Part shown: one piece after another, positions 41,642 through 50,742 of the stretch
Layout: each line of letters opens with the position of its first letter
Numbering within the stretch: the stretch's first letter is position 1
DNA from: Agromyces ramosus
Lineage (GTDB): Bacteria > Actinomycetota > Actinomycetes > Actinomycetales > Microbacteriaceae
Length of the DNA: 64,000 bases
Direction of reading: 5' to 3'
NCBI RefSeq assembly: GCF_030817175.1
Contig: NZ_JAUSYY010000001.1
Location: 2,728,001 to 2,792,000 of the forward strand
Notes under the pieces: model-generated
Databases searched by the model: none
What the model was told of the DNA's origin: nothing
The model's input: only the letters and a program-made list of their open reading frames with translations
Program-made: the position numbers and the translations under genes

Positions 41642-42601
41642 ATGCGCATCGCGATCCTCGACGACTACCAAGGTGCCGCCCTGGACGCGGCCGACTGGTC
41701 GGGACTCGACGCCGACATCACGGTGTTCCGCGAACATCTCGGCGACGCCGACGCGGTCGCCGCCGCACTCGAGCCGTTCGACGTCATCGTGGCGATGCGT
41801 GAGCGCACGCGCTTCCCGCGCGCCGTGCTCAGCCGGCTCGGGCGGCTGCGGCTGCTCGTGACGACGGGCATGCGCAACGACTCCATCGACCTCGTCGCCG
41901 CCGATGAGCTCGGCATCGTGGTGTGCGGAACCGGCATCGCCGTGGCGCCGACCGCCGAGCTCACCTGGGCGCTGATTCTCGGGCTGGTTCGGGGCGTGGC
42001 ATCCGACGACGCCGTCGTTCGCCGGGGCGGATGGCAGACCTCGGTGCCGGCAGACCTCGAGGGCTCCACGCTCGGCATCGTCGGCCTCGGCAGGCTGGGC
42101 CAGCGAGTCGCGGCGGTGGCGCACGCGTTCGGAATGCACGTCATCGCCTGGAGCCCGCACCTCACCGACGAGCGGGCCGCCGCGCTCGGCGTCGCCGCCG
42201 TGACGAGGGCCGAACTCTTCGAGCGCTCCGACATCGTCACGATCCACCTCGGGCTCGGCGAGAGCACCCGTGGCCTCCTCGGCGTCGACGACCTGCGCCG
42301 GATGCCGCGCACCGCCCTCCTGGTCAACACCTCACGCGCCGCGATCATCGACGACGCCGCTCTCCTGCAAGCGGTCGCCGAACGCTGGATCGCGGGCCTC
42401 GGCATCGACGTCTACGACACCGAGCCGCTGCCTGCCGATCACTGGATGCGCAAACCGGATTCGCCGGGCGGCACGCGCGTGCTTCGATCGCCGCACATGG
42501 GCTACGTGACGGCAGGGAACCTCGGCATCTTCTACCGCGACGCCGTCGAGGACATCGCCGCATTCGCGGCCGGTGCGCCCGTGCGGGTGCTCACCTCCTG
42601 A
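41642..42601 (+). CDS. D-isomer-specific 2-hydroxyacid dehydrogenase
   Basis: 319 residues; ATG preceded by GAGAGGGGCAGGG. NAD-binding GIVGLGRLGQRVAAVA near residue 146; catalytic Arg in VNTSRAAIID, Glu in DVYDTEPLP, and His in SPHMGYVT. The substrate-binding part starts MRIAILDDYQGAAL, typical of the SerA-like group. Reversibly reduces 2-oxo acids with NAD(P)H; substrate cannot be read. Monocistronic. Confidence 0.9.
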   Translation: MRIAILDDYQGAALDAADWSGLDADITVFREHLGDADAVAAALEPFDVIVAMRERTRFPRAVLSRLGRLRLLVTTGMRNDSIDLVAADELGIVVCGTGIAVAPTAELTWALILGLVRGVASDDAVVRRGGWQTSVPADLEGSTLGIVGLGRLGQRVAAVAHAFGMHVIAWSPHLTDERAAALGVAAVTRAELFERSDIVTIHLGLGESTRGLLGVDDLRRMPRTALLVNTSRAAIIDDAALLQAVAERWIAGLGIDVYDTEPLPADHWMRKPDSPGGTRVLRSPHMGYVTAGNLGIFYRDAVEDIAAFAAGAPVRVLTS

Positions 42602-42633
42602 CGCGGGCCTCGCGCAGGGAGACGGGCGACCCC

Positions 42634-42639
42634 TAGGCT
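42634..42639 (+). promoter_or_regulatory. Leaderless -10 box of gene at 42647
   Basis: TAGGCT, seven bases before the ATG at 42647. Confidence 0.55.
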
Positions 42640-42646
42640 GGCGGCC

Positions 42647-43018
42647 ATGATTGCCGTCTTCCCCGTGATGCTGGTGCTCGCCATGCTGTTCGCCCTCATC
42701 GACATCATCATGCGAGATGAGGGGCAGGTGCGGCACCTGCCGAAGTTCGGCTGGATCCTGCTGGTCGTCTTCCTGCCGCTCATCGGCACGGTGCTGTGGT
42801 TCGTGCTCGGGCGCGAATACGGTGCCGCCTCGTCGGGCGAAGGCATCGGCTCGCTCATGGCGCGGCGCTCGCCGCCCGCCTCCCAGTACCGGCCACCGGC
42901 TCCCGAGGTCAGCTCGACCGAGCAGCAGCTCGCCGAACTCGACCGCGAGATCGAGTACTACCAGCGGCGCGCCGAGCTCGAGCGCCTGAAGCGCGAAGTC
43001 GACGGCGACCCTGCGTAG
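42647..43018 (+). CDS. PLDc N-terminal domain membrane protein
   Basis: 123 residues. Two membrane helices (residues 2-22 and 35-54) with KFGWILLVVFLPLIGTVLWFVLGRE, the PLDc_N/cardiolipin-synthase N-terminal signature, followed by a C-terminal coiled coil (TEQQLAELDREIEYYQRRAELERLKREVDG, in part). Without a phospholipase domain; likely a small scaffold membrane protein. Leaderless. Confidence 0.82.
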   Translation: MIAVFPVMLVLAMLFALIDIIMRDEGQVRHLPKFGWILLVVFLPLIGTVLWFVLGREYGAASSGEGIGSLMARRSPPASQYRPPAPEVSSTEQQLAELDREIEYYQRRAELERLKREVDGDPA

Positions 43019-43076
43019 GACGCGGTTCCTGCGGCATCCAAGTCGAATCAGGTCGCCGGATGTCCGCATGGTGTCG

Positions 43077-43082
43077 TAGCCT
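43077..43082 (+). promoter_or_regulatory. Leaderless -10 box of gene at 43089
   Basis: TAGCCT, six bases before the ATG at 43089. Confidence 0.55.
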
Positions 43083-43088
43083 CGCGGC

Positions 43089-43721
43089 ATGCCGACGCCA
43101 GCAGTTGAGAAGTACGACATCAAACGGGCGCACCGCGAGCTGTACGCGCCGCGCGCGGAGTTCACGCTCGTCGAGGTGCCGCCCATCCGGTACCTCGCCG
43201 TCGACGGGCACGGCGACCCCAACGCCGCCCCCGAGTACGCCGACGCCGTCGAGGTGCTGTACAGCGTCGCCTACGCCGTGAAGTTCCGCAGCAAGCGCGA
43301 GCTCGGACGCGATCTCGTGGTCGCGCCGCTCGAGGGGCTCTGGCGAGCGGATGACCCGGCCGCCTTCGTCACGCGGGAGAAGAGTGCGTGGAGCTGGACC
43401 ATGCTCATCGCCCAGCCCGAGTGGATCGACGGTGAACTCGTCGACGCGGCGGTCGAGGCGGTGCGCGCGAAGGGCGGCAAGCCGGCGCTCGACCTGCTCC
43501 GGTTCGAGGAGCTGCACGAGGGCGCCTGCGTGCAGATCCTCCACGTCGGCTCGTACGACGACGAAGGCCCCACGCTCGCGCGGCTTCACGACGAGTGGAT
43601 GCCGCAGCACGGCCTCACGTTCAACGGCGACCATCACGAGATCTACCTCAGCGATGTGCGGCGCACGGCGCCCGAGAAGCTGCGTACGGTGCTGCGGCAG
43701 CCGGTTCGGCCGGTGTCGTAG
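43089..43721 (+). CDS. GyrI-like small-molecule-binding protein
   Basis: 210 residues. The start YDIKRAHRELYAPRAEFTLVEVPPIRYLAVDGHGDPN and the C-terminal HEIYLSDVRRTAPEKLRTVLRQPVRPV are hallmarks of the GyrI-like/SBP-family (DUF4865-like) proteins, which bind or hydrolyse cyclopropane and other toxic small molecules. No DNA-binding domain. Leaderless and monocistronic. Confidence 0.82.
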   Translation: MPTPAVEKYDIKRAHRELYAPRAEFTLVEVPPIRYLAVDGHGDPNAAPEYADAVEVLYSVAYAVKFRSKRELGRDLVVAPLEGLWRADDPAAFVTREKSAWSWTMLIAQPEWIDGELVDAAVEAVRAKGGKPALDLLRFEELHEGACVQILHVGSYDDEGPTLARLHDEWMPQHGLTFNGDHHEIYLSDVRRTAPEKLRTVLRQPVRPVS

Positions 43722-43786
43722 TTCTCCGGGTTCGGAGAAAAAACTTCCGAAGACGCGCACAAACCGGGATACTGTTTCCGAACAGT
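43722..43786. terminator. Two short stem-loops after the GyrI-like gene
   Basis: TTCTCCGGGTTCGGAGAA at 43722-43739 overlaps the stop, and ACTGTT-TCCG-AACAGT lies at 43771-43786. The first is a likely terminator; the second could be an operator for the next gene. Confidence 0.4.
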
Positions 43787-43947
43787 CGTGCCGAAGGGAA
43801 TCGGTGCCGGCGGTCGGGAGTCGTTCACCATCGCGACATCCGGGCGAAGACTTCGGGTCCCGCCAGTGGCCCCCGGCCTCCCTAGAGTGACGGCGGCCGC
43901 GCTCGCGGCAGGACCCAGGCTCCGATTCGCAAGAAGGTACCGAACCA

Positions 43948-46900
43948 ATGCCCTCGCTCCCCACCAACTCGATCGGAGGGGAGCGGCGCACGCAGCGCGC
44001 CGCGGGCCCTCGCCCTCGCCATCACGTTCCTTGCCGGCGGCATCGCCCTCACCGGGCCGATCGACGCCCCGGCTGCCGTCGCCGCGCCCGACACCGGCGG
44101 GCTCGACCTCAGCGGCGGCGACTCGTCGCTGCTCACCGCCGAGACCGAGGCCCTCGCGCCCGGCCTCGTGCTGACCGACTTCCGGCGGCTCCAGCCCGCC
44201 GGCTGGGTCACCGGGCACGTCATGCGCGCCGACCTGACGACGCCGACGCTCTCGCTCGACGTGCTCGACGGCGGCAGCGTCACCGGCGGCGCCACGCTCT
44301 CGCAGCAGATCGAGGGCAGCGGCGCGGTCGCGGCGGTCAACGGCGACTACTTCGACATGAACGCCTCGGTCGCGCCGGTCGGCACGAATGTCTCCCCGAG
44401 CACCGGACTCCGCACCGCGAGCGGCGGCGCCCGCCAGGCGTTCACCGTCAGCGACGGCATCGCCGCCGTGCAGCAGCTCATGGTGCAGGGCAGCCTCACG
44501 GCCGGCGGCATCGAGACTCCGCTCGGCGGCGTGAACACGCCCGGGCTCGCGAGCGGCGCGATCGGCTGGTACACCGCCGCCTGGGGCGAGCACCCGCTCA
44601 GTCGCCCGCTCGGCGGACCCGGTTCGCTCGCGGCATCCGTCGCCAAGGTCGTCGTCGCCGACGGCGTCGTGCAGTCGGTGAGCACCGACCCGGCCGCCGT
44701 GACCGGCCCCACCGCGATCGCCGACGGCACGGGCGTGCTCATCGGCCGCGAGGCCGGCGCCGCAACCCTCGCGGCGCTCACGGTCGGCCAGGCGGTCGAC
44801 GTAGTCGTGGGCGCGAACGCCGACGTCGACCTCGCGGTGAGCGGCTCGCAGCGCATGATCATCGACGGCGTGCAGACCGACGACGACCAGGTCGAGGCCG
44901 CCCGCACCGCCGTGGGCGTCAACAGCGACGGCACCGAGATCACGGTCGTCTCGATCGACGGCCGGGCCGGCGACAGCCGCGGCATGACGATCCAGGAGCT
45001 CGGCGACCTCATGCTCGACCTCGGCGTGCACAACGCCGTGAACCTCGACGGCGGCGGCTCGACCATGCTCGCCGCCCGGCGCCCTGGCACGGCCGAGGCC
45101 GAGCTGATCAACCGGCCCTCCGACGGCAACGAGCGCGTCGTCGCCAACAGCCTCGCGTTCCTCTCCACGGCACCGACCGGTGTGGTGACGGATGTCGCGG
45201 TCGCGCCCGCCTCCGAGGCGACCGACGCCGATGCGGTGTTCCCGCGCCTCGGGCGCACCCTCGCGGCGACCGGACTCGACGCGAACTACACCGGCGTGCC
45301 GGTCGACGGCGAGTTCACCGCCGGCAAGGGCCTCGAGGTCGAGCCCATCGATGGGGCATCCGCCCGGGTCGTCGGTGTCGCGAGCGGCCCCAGCAGCGTG
45401 AGCTTCACCGCCGAGGGCATGACCGCGACCGGCGAGCTGCGCGTGCTCGGCGACCTGCAGCGGATCCGTCCGAGCAGCACCGTCGTCGCCCTTCCGGAGC
45501 CCGGGCAGTCCGCCCGCCTGACGCTCACCGGCCTCGACGCCGACGGCTTCGGAGCCCCGCTCGAGGCGACGGATGTCTCAGTGGCGAGCGGCGCCGACGT
45601 GACCGTGACCGCCGACGGGGTCGACGCGTTCGTCATCACGCCGAACGTCGAGAGCGGGTCCGCGACGGTCACGTTCACCGCCGACGGACGCAGCGTCGAC
45701 GTCGCGGTGACCATCGGCTACCGCAGCGTTCCGGTGGCCGACTTCGCCGACGGGGCAGCGTGGCGCCCGGCATCCGACCGCGCCACCGGCACCCTCACGA
45801 CGACCACCGGACCGAATGGCGAGCCCGCGCTCGCGCTCGACTACGACTTCACGCAGAGCACCGGCACCCGCGGCTACTATGCGGTCGCGCCCGAGATGTC
45901 GACGCCGGGCAGCCTGGGTCGCGAGCTCGCCGACCAGCCCCAAGCCCTCACCCTGTGGATCAACGGCGACGGCAGTGGTGTCTGGCCGCGCATCCAGATG
46001 AAGAACGGCGCAGGCACGACCATCAACCTCGACGGCCCGACCGTCACCTGGACCGGCTGGAAGCAGGTGCGGTTCAGCGTGCCCGCCGGCACGCCGTACC
46101 CGCTGCACCTGCAGCGCATCCGCATGCTCGAGACGCGTTCGGCCGTCAGCTATCTCGGCCACGTCGAGATCGCGGCGCTCGAGGCGATCGTCGCACCCGA
46201 TGTCGCGCAGCCAGTCGCGCCCGTCGTGCACGACCCCGTCATCGTGACGAACGGCACCGTCGACAAGCGCAAGCAGCGCATCGCCGTGATGAGCGACGCG
46301 CAGTTCGTCGCACGGAGCCCCGAGAGCGGCGCGGTCGAGGGCGCACGGCGCACACTGCGCGAGATCCTCGCCGCCGAGCCCGACTACCTCGTGATCAACG
46401 GCGACTTCGTCGACGAGGCGAGCGTCGCCGACATCGCGTTCGCGAAGCGGATCCTCGACGAGGAGATCGGCGACCGGCTGCCGTACGTGTACGTACCGGG
46501 CAACCACGAGGTCATGGGCGGGCCCATCTCGAACTTCGAGGCGGTCTTCGGCGACACGACGCAGTCGATCACGGTCGGCAAGACGAAGCTCATCACGCTC
46601 AACTCGGCGGCCGGGTCGTTCCGTGGCTCCGACCCGACGCAGCTCGGCTTCCTCGACGACGAGCTGGCGGATGCCGCAGCCGACGACGAGATCACGGGCG
46701 TGCTCGTGTTCGCGCACCACCCGTCCGACGATCCGCAGCCCGCGAAGGCGAGCCAGCTCGGCGACCGCTACGAGGCGGCCGCGTTCACCGAGCGGCTCGC
46801 CGAGTTCCGTGCCGACAGCGGCAAGTCGATCGCCGTCGTCAACGCCCATGTGGGGGCGTTCCACGCGACGTCGACCGAGGGCGTCTCGCAGCTCATCAAC

Positions 46901-47389
46901 GGCAACTCGGGCAAGAGCCCGTCGGGCACTCCCGAGACCGGCGGATTCACGGGCTGGACGATGCTCGGCGTGAACACCTCGGCCGGCGTTGCCGGCCGCG
47001 GCGGGGGCTTCGAGACGGTCGACGATCGCACCCGCTGGATGCAAGCGGAGGTGCTCGCCCGGGTCGACGCGCTCGACCTCGACGTGCCCACCGTGCTCAC
47101 CGTCGGCGAGACGGTGCCGGTGGCCGCGACGGTCACGCAGGACGGGGGCCGCCAGGTGCCCGTGGCGTGGCCGATGAGCGCCAGTTGGACCGGTGACCGC
47201 CTCGCCGTCGACGATGGCACCCGGCCCGAGCTCGAGCGGGCGCTGCAGGCGAAGGGCGTGCTGCGGCTGAACACCCAGACGGGCGAGCTCACCGCCGTCG
47301 CGCCGGGCGCCGCGACCGTCGAGGTGACGGTGAACGGTGTGACCGAGCGCGTCGAGGTGCGGGTCGTGGGGGAGCGCGGCGGGCGTTGA
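43948..47389 (+). pseudogene. Exported phosphodiester glycosidase/metallophosphoesterase, frameshifted in the signal peptide region
   Basis: ATG at 43948 (AAGAAGG upstream) starts MPSLPTNSIGG, but the signal helix ALALAITFLAGGIALTGP and everything after read in the next frame. Removing one base, probably in GGGG at 43978-43981, gives one 1146-residue protein. Residues 60-400: NAGPA phosphodiester glycosidase domain (VAAVNGDYFDMN; AVNLDGGGSTML). 595-750: jelly-roll, carbohydrate-binding-like. 770-1000: calcineurin-like phosphoesterase (MSDAQF, NGDFVDE, PGNHEVMG, FAHHP, NAHVGAFH). 1040-1146: Big-2-like domain. Likely secreted and active on cell-wall or polysaccharide phosphodiesters. No start codon exists in the main frame before 44168. 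Confidence 0.85.
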
Positions 47390-47472
47390 GTCGCTGGTCG
47401 CCGCTGCGGCGAGCGGAAGCGGGGGCCGGCCATGCCGGCCGACCCCGCCGATGGTCTGCGATACGGCAATGA

Positions 47473-47502
47473 CAGTTCCCCCTCATCGATGAGGGGGAAC
47501 TG
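47473..47502. terminator. Perfect 30-bp palindrome between convergent genes
   Basis: CAGTTCCCCCTCAT and its exact complement around ATCGAT, between genes ending at 47389 and 47570. A strong bidirectional terminator. A smaller GGCCGGC stem sits 45 bp upstream. Confidence 0.8.
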
Positions 47503-47569
47503 GCATGCCCGATCCGGAGTGGTCGGGCGATGCGGCATTTCGCACCCGACAGTCCAGAGGGGAGTGGGG

Positions 47570-47977
47570 TCAGATCACGTCGCGCGGCCGACGAGCGACG
47601 CGACGCCGCGGGAGCGCCAGCACGCAGGCGACGCCGGCGCACACGATGATCGGGCTCGCCAGCAGCGCCGTCGAAACCCATGAGCCCGTGAACAGGAAGC
47701 TCGCGCCGAAGATGAGGGCGGGGGCGGCCACGAGCGGCACCGTCCACCAACGGCCGCCGAGCAGGAAGCCGCAGACACCCGCGGCGATGCTCGCCACCAG
47801 ACACAGGATGAACAGCGAGGTCGGGTTCGAGAACGTCGTCTCGAAGCCGGCGCTGTTGAGCGCTGACGTGAGCGCGCCGAAGAGGATGGCGACCCCGGAC
47901 ACCACCGCCGCGAGCGCCCAGATGATGACGAGCAGCACCCGGAGCGGGCCGCGAACGGGTTCTCGGCGATCTGTCAC
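47570..47977 (-). CDS. Four-helix membrane protein, unknown
   Basis: 135 residues from GTG at 47977; TATCCT six bases upstream supports this start over the GTG at 48007. Four hydrophobic helices (VLLVIIWALAAVVSGVAILFG; LFILCLVASIAAGVCGFLLGG; TVPLVAAPALIFGASFLF; ALLASPIIVCAGVACVLAL) and an Arg-rich tail. No family recognised. Confidence 0.65.
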   Translation of the reverse strand: MTDRREPVRGPLRVLLVIIWALAAVVSGVAILFGALTSALNSAGFETTFSNPTSLFILCLVASIAAGVCGFLLGGRWWTVPLVAAPALIFGASFLFTGSWVSTALLASPIIVCAGVACVLALPRRRVARRPRDVI

Positions 47978-47983
47978 GCCGTC

Positions 47984-47989
47984 AGGATA
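47984..47989 (-). promoter_or_regulatory. Leaderless -10 box of gene 47570-47977
   Basis: TATCCT on the minus strand, six bases before the GTG at 47977. Confidence 0.55.
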
Positions 47990-48034
47990 GCGAGGGGCGC
48001 CGAACACATGGCGCCGAACCGGCGGGGTGAGGCA

Positions 48035-48322
48035 TCAGGCGCCGACCGACAGGCGCACGTCGACGGTATCGCCGACCTCGATGCCCTCGGCCTCGCGTAC
48101 CCACGCCTTCAGCGGAACGATGTACCCGCCGTTCTTCGGCCACAGCGACGTGGGCCACTCGGTGTCGCCGATGCGCGCGGTGACGGGCACCATGCCCCAC
48201 CCGTAGGTGACCATCGCTGCTACAGCCTCGAGCGCGGCGCTCTCCTCGTCGGGCACCGTGACGAAGTGCCACGGCGCCGGGCCCCGCCAGAACCAGATCT
48301 CGCCGCTGAACATCAAGTCCAC
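48035..48322 (-). CDS. DUF1905-domain protein
   Basis: 95 residues from GTG at 48322 with TAGCGT seven bases upstream. MFSGEIWFWRGPAPWHFVTVP, WGMVPVTARIGDTEWPTSLWP and the final GDTVDVRLSV are the DUF1905 small beta-barrel signature. Some longer relatives fuse it to a YdeI-like domain; here it stands alone. Function unknown. Confidence 0.87.
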   Translation of the reverse strand: MDLMFSGEIWFWRGPAPWHFVTVPDEESAALEAVAAMVTYGWGMVPVTARIGDTEWPTSLWPKNGGYIVPLKAWVREAEGIEVGDTVDVRLSVGA

Positions 48323-48329
48323 CGGATCG

Positions 48330-48335
48330 ACGCTA
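48330..48335 (-). promoter_or_regulatory. Leaderless -10 box of DUF1905 gene
   Basis: TAGCGT on the minus strand, seven bases before the GTG at 48322. Confidence 0.55.
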
Positions 48336-48417
48336 CCCGGTCTCTGCCGATTGAGCACCGCGACGCCGCCGTGCTAACGTCTTGGCGATCGTGATCCATC
48401 GGCAGGAGGTGAGACCC

Positions 48418-48477
48418 ATGAACGCAGTATCCGCAGTGGGTGCTCCCCTGCAGTCCACGATCGCGCGACTGAGGTAG
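48418..48477 (+). CDS. 19-codon ORF upstream of the patatin-like gene, possible leader peptide
   Basis: ATG preceded by the very strong site GGCAGGAGGTGAGACCC; product MNAVSAVGAPLQSTIARLR. The Arg-Leu-Arg just before the stop resembles the +x+ motif that stalls macrolide-bound ribosomes in Erm leader peptides. It ends 47 bp before the patatin-like ATG. TAACGT at 48375-48380 may be its -10. Confidence 0.45.
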   Translation: MNAVSAVGAPLQSTIARLR

Positions 48478-48524
48478 TCGTCGCCGGGAGCGCCCGACAG
48501 GCAAATTCGCGAAAGGCGACTCCC

Positions 48525-49442
48525 ATGAACACGACGACTTCTTCAACCCTGCCCGCATCGGGCGAGCGAGCCTTGGTGCTCGGCGGCGGCGGATCGACCG
48601 GCAACGCGTGGCTGATCGGCGTGATCGCCGGCCTGTTCGATGCCGGGCTCGACGTGACCACCGCGGACCTGACCATCGGGACGTCAGCCGGCTCGACCGC
48701 CGCGGCCCAGCTGGCCGGCGCGACCCCGACCGAGCTGCTTGCGGCCATCCTTGCCGCCGCCCCGCACCAACGGACCGCTCCAGCCGGATCCGACCGCGCT
48801 CGCGGTCCGATCAAGCCGGTGGCGGACCACCTGGAGCGAATGCGCACGATTATCGCCTCCGCTGATGATGCCGCGGACCTGCGCCGGAGAGTGGGCGCGG
48901 CGGCACTCGACGTGGATGCGGCGTCGGACGGCTCCTGGCAATCGCAGTGGCGCGCCACCGTCGCCTCGCGGCTGCCGAGTGAGCGTTGGCCGCAACGAAC
49001 GGTGCTCGTCACCGCGATCGATGCCGGCACCGGTGAACCGGTGGTGTTCGACCGGCACAGCGGAGTCGACCTCGTGGATGCCGTCGCCGCCAGTTGTGCC
49101 AGTGGCCTTCCCTACCGGATCGGGGATCACCCATACCTCGACGGCGGCTTCCGGTCCAACGCCGAGAATGCCGATCTGGCCGCGGGATACCGACGAGTGC
49201 TCGTGCTGGCACCATTCGGCGGCCGGTCACTGGTGCCGCTGGAGTGGGGCACGCATCTCGCGACTCAGGTCGACGAACTCCGCGCGGGCGGCAGCATCGT
49301 CGAGACGATCTTCCCGACGAGCGAAGACGAGCACATGTTCGGTGCCAATGCGATGGACCTGTCGCTGCGTCCGCCTGCTGCTCGAGCCGGTTTCGAGCAG
49401 GGCAGAGCCCGTGCCGCGCAGCTGACCGAATTCTGGCGCTGA
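48525..49442 (+). CDS. Patatin-like phospholipase family protein
   Basis: 305 residues; ATG preceded by GAAAGG. Oxyanion hole GGGGSTGNAWLIG (near residue 22), nucleophile in GTSAGS, and the dyad Asp in LDGGFRSN. The catalytic Ser-Asp dyad is complete. Family members are acyl hydrolases of membrane lipids. A strong-SD leader ORF precedes it. Confidence 0.9.
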   Translation: MNTTTSSTLPASGERALVLGGGGSTGNAWLIGVIAGLFDAGLDVTTADLTIGTSAGSTAAAQLAGATPTELLAAILAAAPHQRTAPAGSDRARGPIKPVADHLERMRTIIASADDAADLRRRVGAAALDVDAASDGSWQSQWRATVASRLPSERWPQRTVLVTAIDAGTGEPVVFDRHSGVDLVDAVAASCASGLPYRIGDHPYLDGGFRSNAENADLAAGYRRVLVLAPFGGRSLVPLEWGTHLATQVDELRAGGSIVETIFPTSEDEHMFGANAMDLSLRPPAARAGFEQGRARAAQLTEFWR

Positions 49443-49490
49443 CCGCTCCGGAGGCACTGAATACTGTGATGATGACCTTCGACCCTCACG

Positions 49491-49706
49491 GTCGACCATG
49501 CGTTCTCCACCACGCAGCTGCACCGCCTCGAGCTCGAGGTCTTCGCCTTCAACCCGCGGGCGCAGCGCGTCTACGAGAAGGCGGGCTTCGTCGTCGAGGG
49601 CGTGCGCCGCGACGCGCTCCGCTTCGACGGCGCCTTCGTCGATGCGATCGTCATGTCGATCCTCCGGCCCGAGTGGGAGGCGAGCCGCGAGCAGATCGCC
49701 GGGTGA
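49491..49706 (+). pseudogene. C-terminal remnant of a GNAT (RimJ-like) acetyltransferase
   Basis: In-frame codons encode HRLELEVFAFNPRAQRVYEKAGFVVEGVRR (in parts: LHRLELEVFAFN, AQRVYEKAGFVVEGVRR) and DAIVMSILRPEW, the last quarter of RimJ/RimL-type N-acetyltransferases. No start codon, no acetyl-CoA-binding loop. Deletion remnant between the patatin-like and SRPBCC genes. Confidence 0.65.
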
Positions 49707-49777
49707 GCTGCGCGGGCGCCGTGTCGCCGGCTGATCCCCGCGTTGCGGAGCAGATCATATGCGCGCATACTATCCGA

Positions 49778-50200
49778 GTGATCCTGTTGAGCTCCGGACG
49801 CGCGTCGACGCGTCATCCGCCTGATGCCGTCTTCGCCCGATGGGCGGATCCTGCGACGTGGCCGGAATGGGATCCGGACCTGGAGTGGGTGCGGTTCGCC
49901 GGGCCTGCGATGCTGGGGTCTCGCGGGACGCTGAAGCCGACGTCGGGTCCGCCGCTGTCGTTCGCCGTGAGCGCGTTCGAGGAGGATCGTGTCTTCACCG
50001 ATACCGGAACCCTGCCGGGTGCTCGGCTCGCGTTCGAGCACCGTGTCACGCCGGTGCCGGGTGGGAGCGAGGCGGTCGTGGAGATCCGGGTGCATGGTGC
50101 GCTCGCGTGGCTCTGGAAGCGAGTGATGGGCGGCAGCCTCCGCGGTGCAGCCCAGTCGAGCCTCGACGGGTTGCTGGCCCATCTGGACGGGCGGGGTTGA
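49778..50200 (+). CDS. SRPBCC-family (polyketide cyclase/START-like) protein
   Basis: 140 residues from GTG. PPDAVFARWADPATWPEWDPDLEWVRF (in part) and FEHRVTPVPGGSEAVVEIRVHG fit the SRPBCC hydrophobic-ligand-binding fold. Start uncertain. It precedes a MarR gene by two bases, the two being co-translated; MarR-SRPBCC pairs usually form a ligand-responsive unit. Confidence 0.75.
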   Translation: MILLSSGRASTRHPPDAVFARWADPATWPEWDPDLEWVRFAGPAMLGSRGTLKPTSGPPLSFAVSAFEEDRVFTDTGTLPGARLAFEHRVTPVPGGSEAVVEIRVHGALAWLWKRVMGGSLRGAAQSSLDGLLAHLDGRG

Positions 50201-50202
50201 CG

Positions 50203-50634
50203 ATGGGGCTTCGGTCGACGTTCGAGCATCGTGATGCCAGCCCAGGCCTGTTGCTGTGGCGGGTGAGCATGGCGTGGCAGGCGAAGCAGCGTGCTGCGCT
50301 GCGCCCGCACGAGCTCACGCACGTGCAATTCGTGCTGCTCGCCGGCCTCGTCGACCTCGCACTGCCGGTCAGCCAGGCGGATCTCGCGAGGAGCATGGGC
50401 GTCGACGCGATGATGACCTCGCAGGTGCTGCGCGCACTCGAAGCGCGCGTGCTCGTCGCTCGCCATCGCGACGCGAATGACACGCGCGTCGTCAACGTCG
50501 AGGCGACCCCGGCCGGCGAACGACTCGTCAATGCGGCGATCGGCGATGTCGAAGCGACCGACCGTGACTTCTTCGCATCGCTCGGCCATGACCAGGCCAC
50601 GTTCACCGGGTACCTCGGTGCACTGCTGCGGTGA
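50203..50634 (+). CDS. MarR-family transcriptional regulator
   Basis: 143 residues. Winged helix at about 45-110: LTHVQFVLLAGLVDLALPVSQADLARSMGVDAMMTSQVLRALEARVLVARHRDANDTRVVNVEATPAGERL (in parts). Downstream of the SRPBCC gene by two bases. Likely autoregulated. Confidence 0.85.
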   Translation: MGLRSTFEHRDASPGLLLWRVSMAWQAKQRAALRPHELTHVQFVLLAGLVDLALPVSQADLARSMGVDAMMTSQVLRALEARVLVARHRDANDTRVVNVEATPAGERLVNAAIGDVEATDRDFFASLGHDQATFTGYLGALLR

Positions 50635-50742
50635 TGCGCTCGAGCAGGCAGCAGACGGTGCGTCCGGTGGTCGGCATGCGCCGGGTCTCTCAGGTCCGTA
50701 GCCGACCGCGCAGGTGTCGGCGGGCGGTGGCAGACTGGCGGC

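Noticed and set aside
43948..47196. Very long open frame (about 1080 codons) overlapping the exported glycosidase in another frame
   Set aside because: Its composition is Arg/Pro/His-rich without domains, as expected from a +1 shadow in GC-rich DNA; only its first codons matter as the original start of the true gene.
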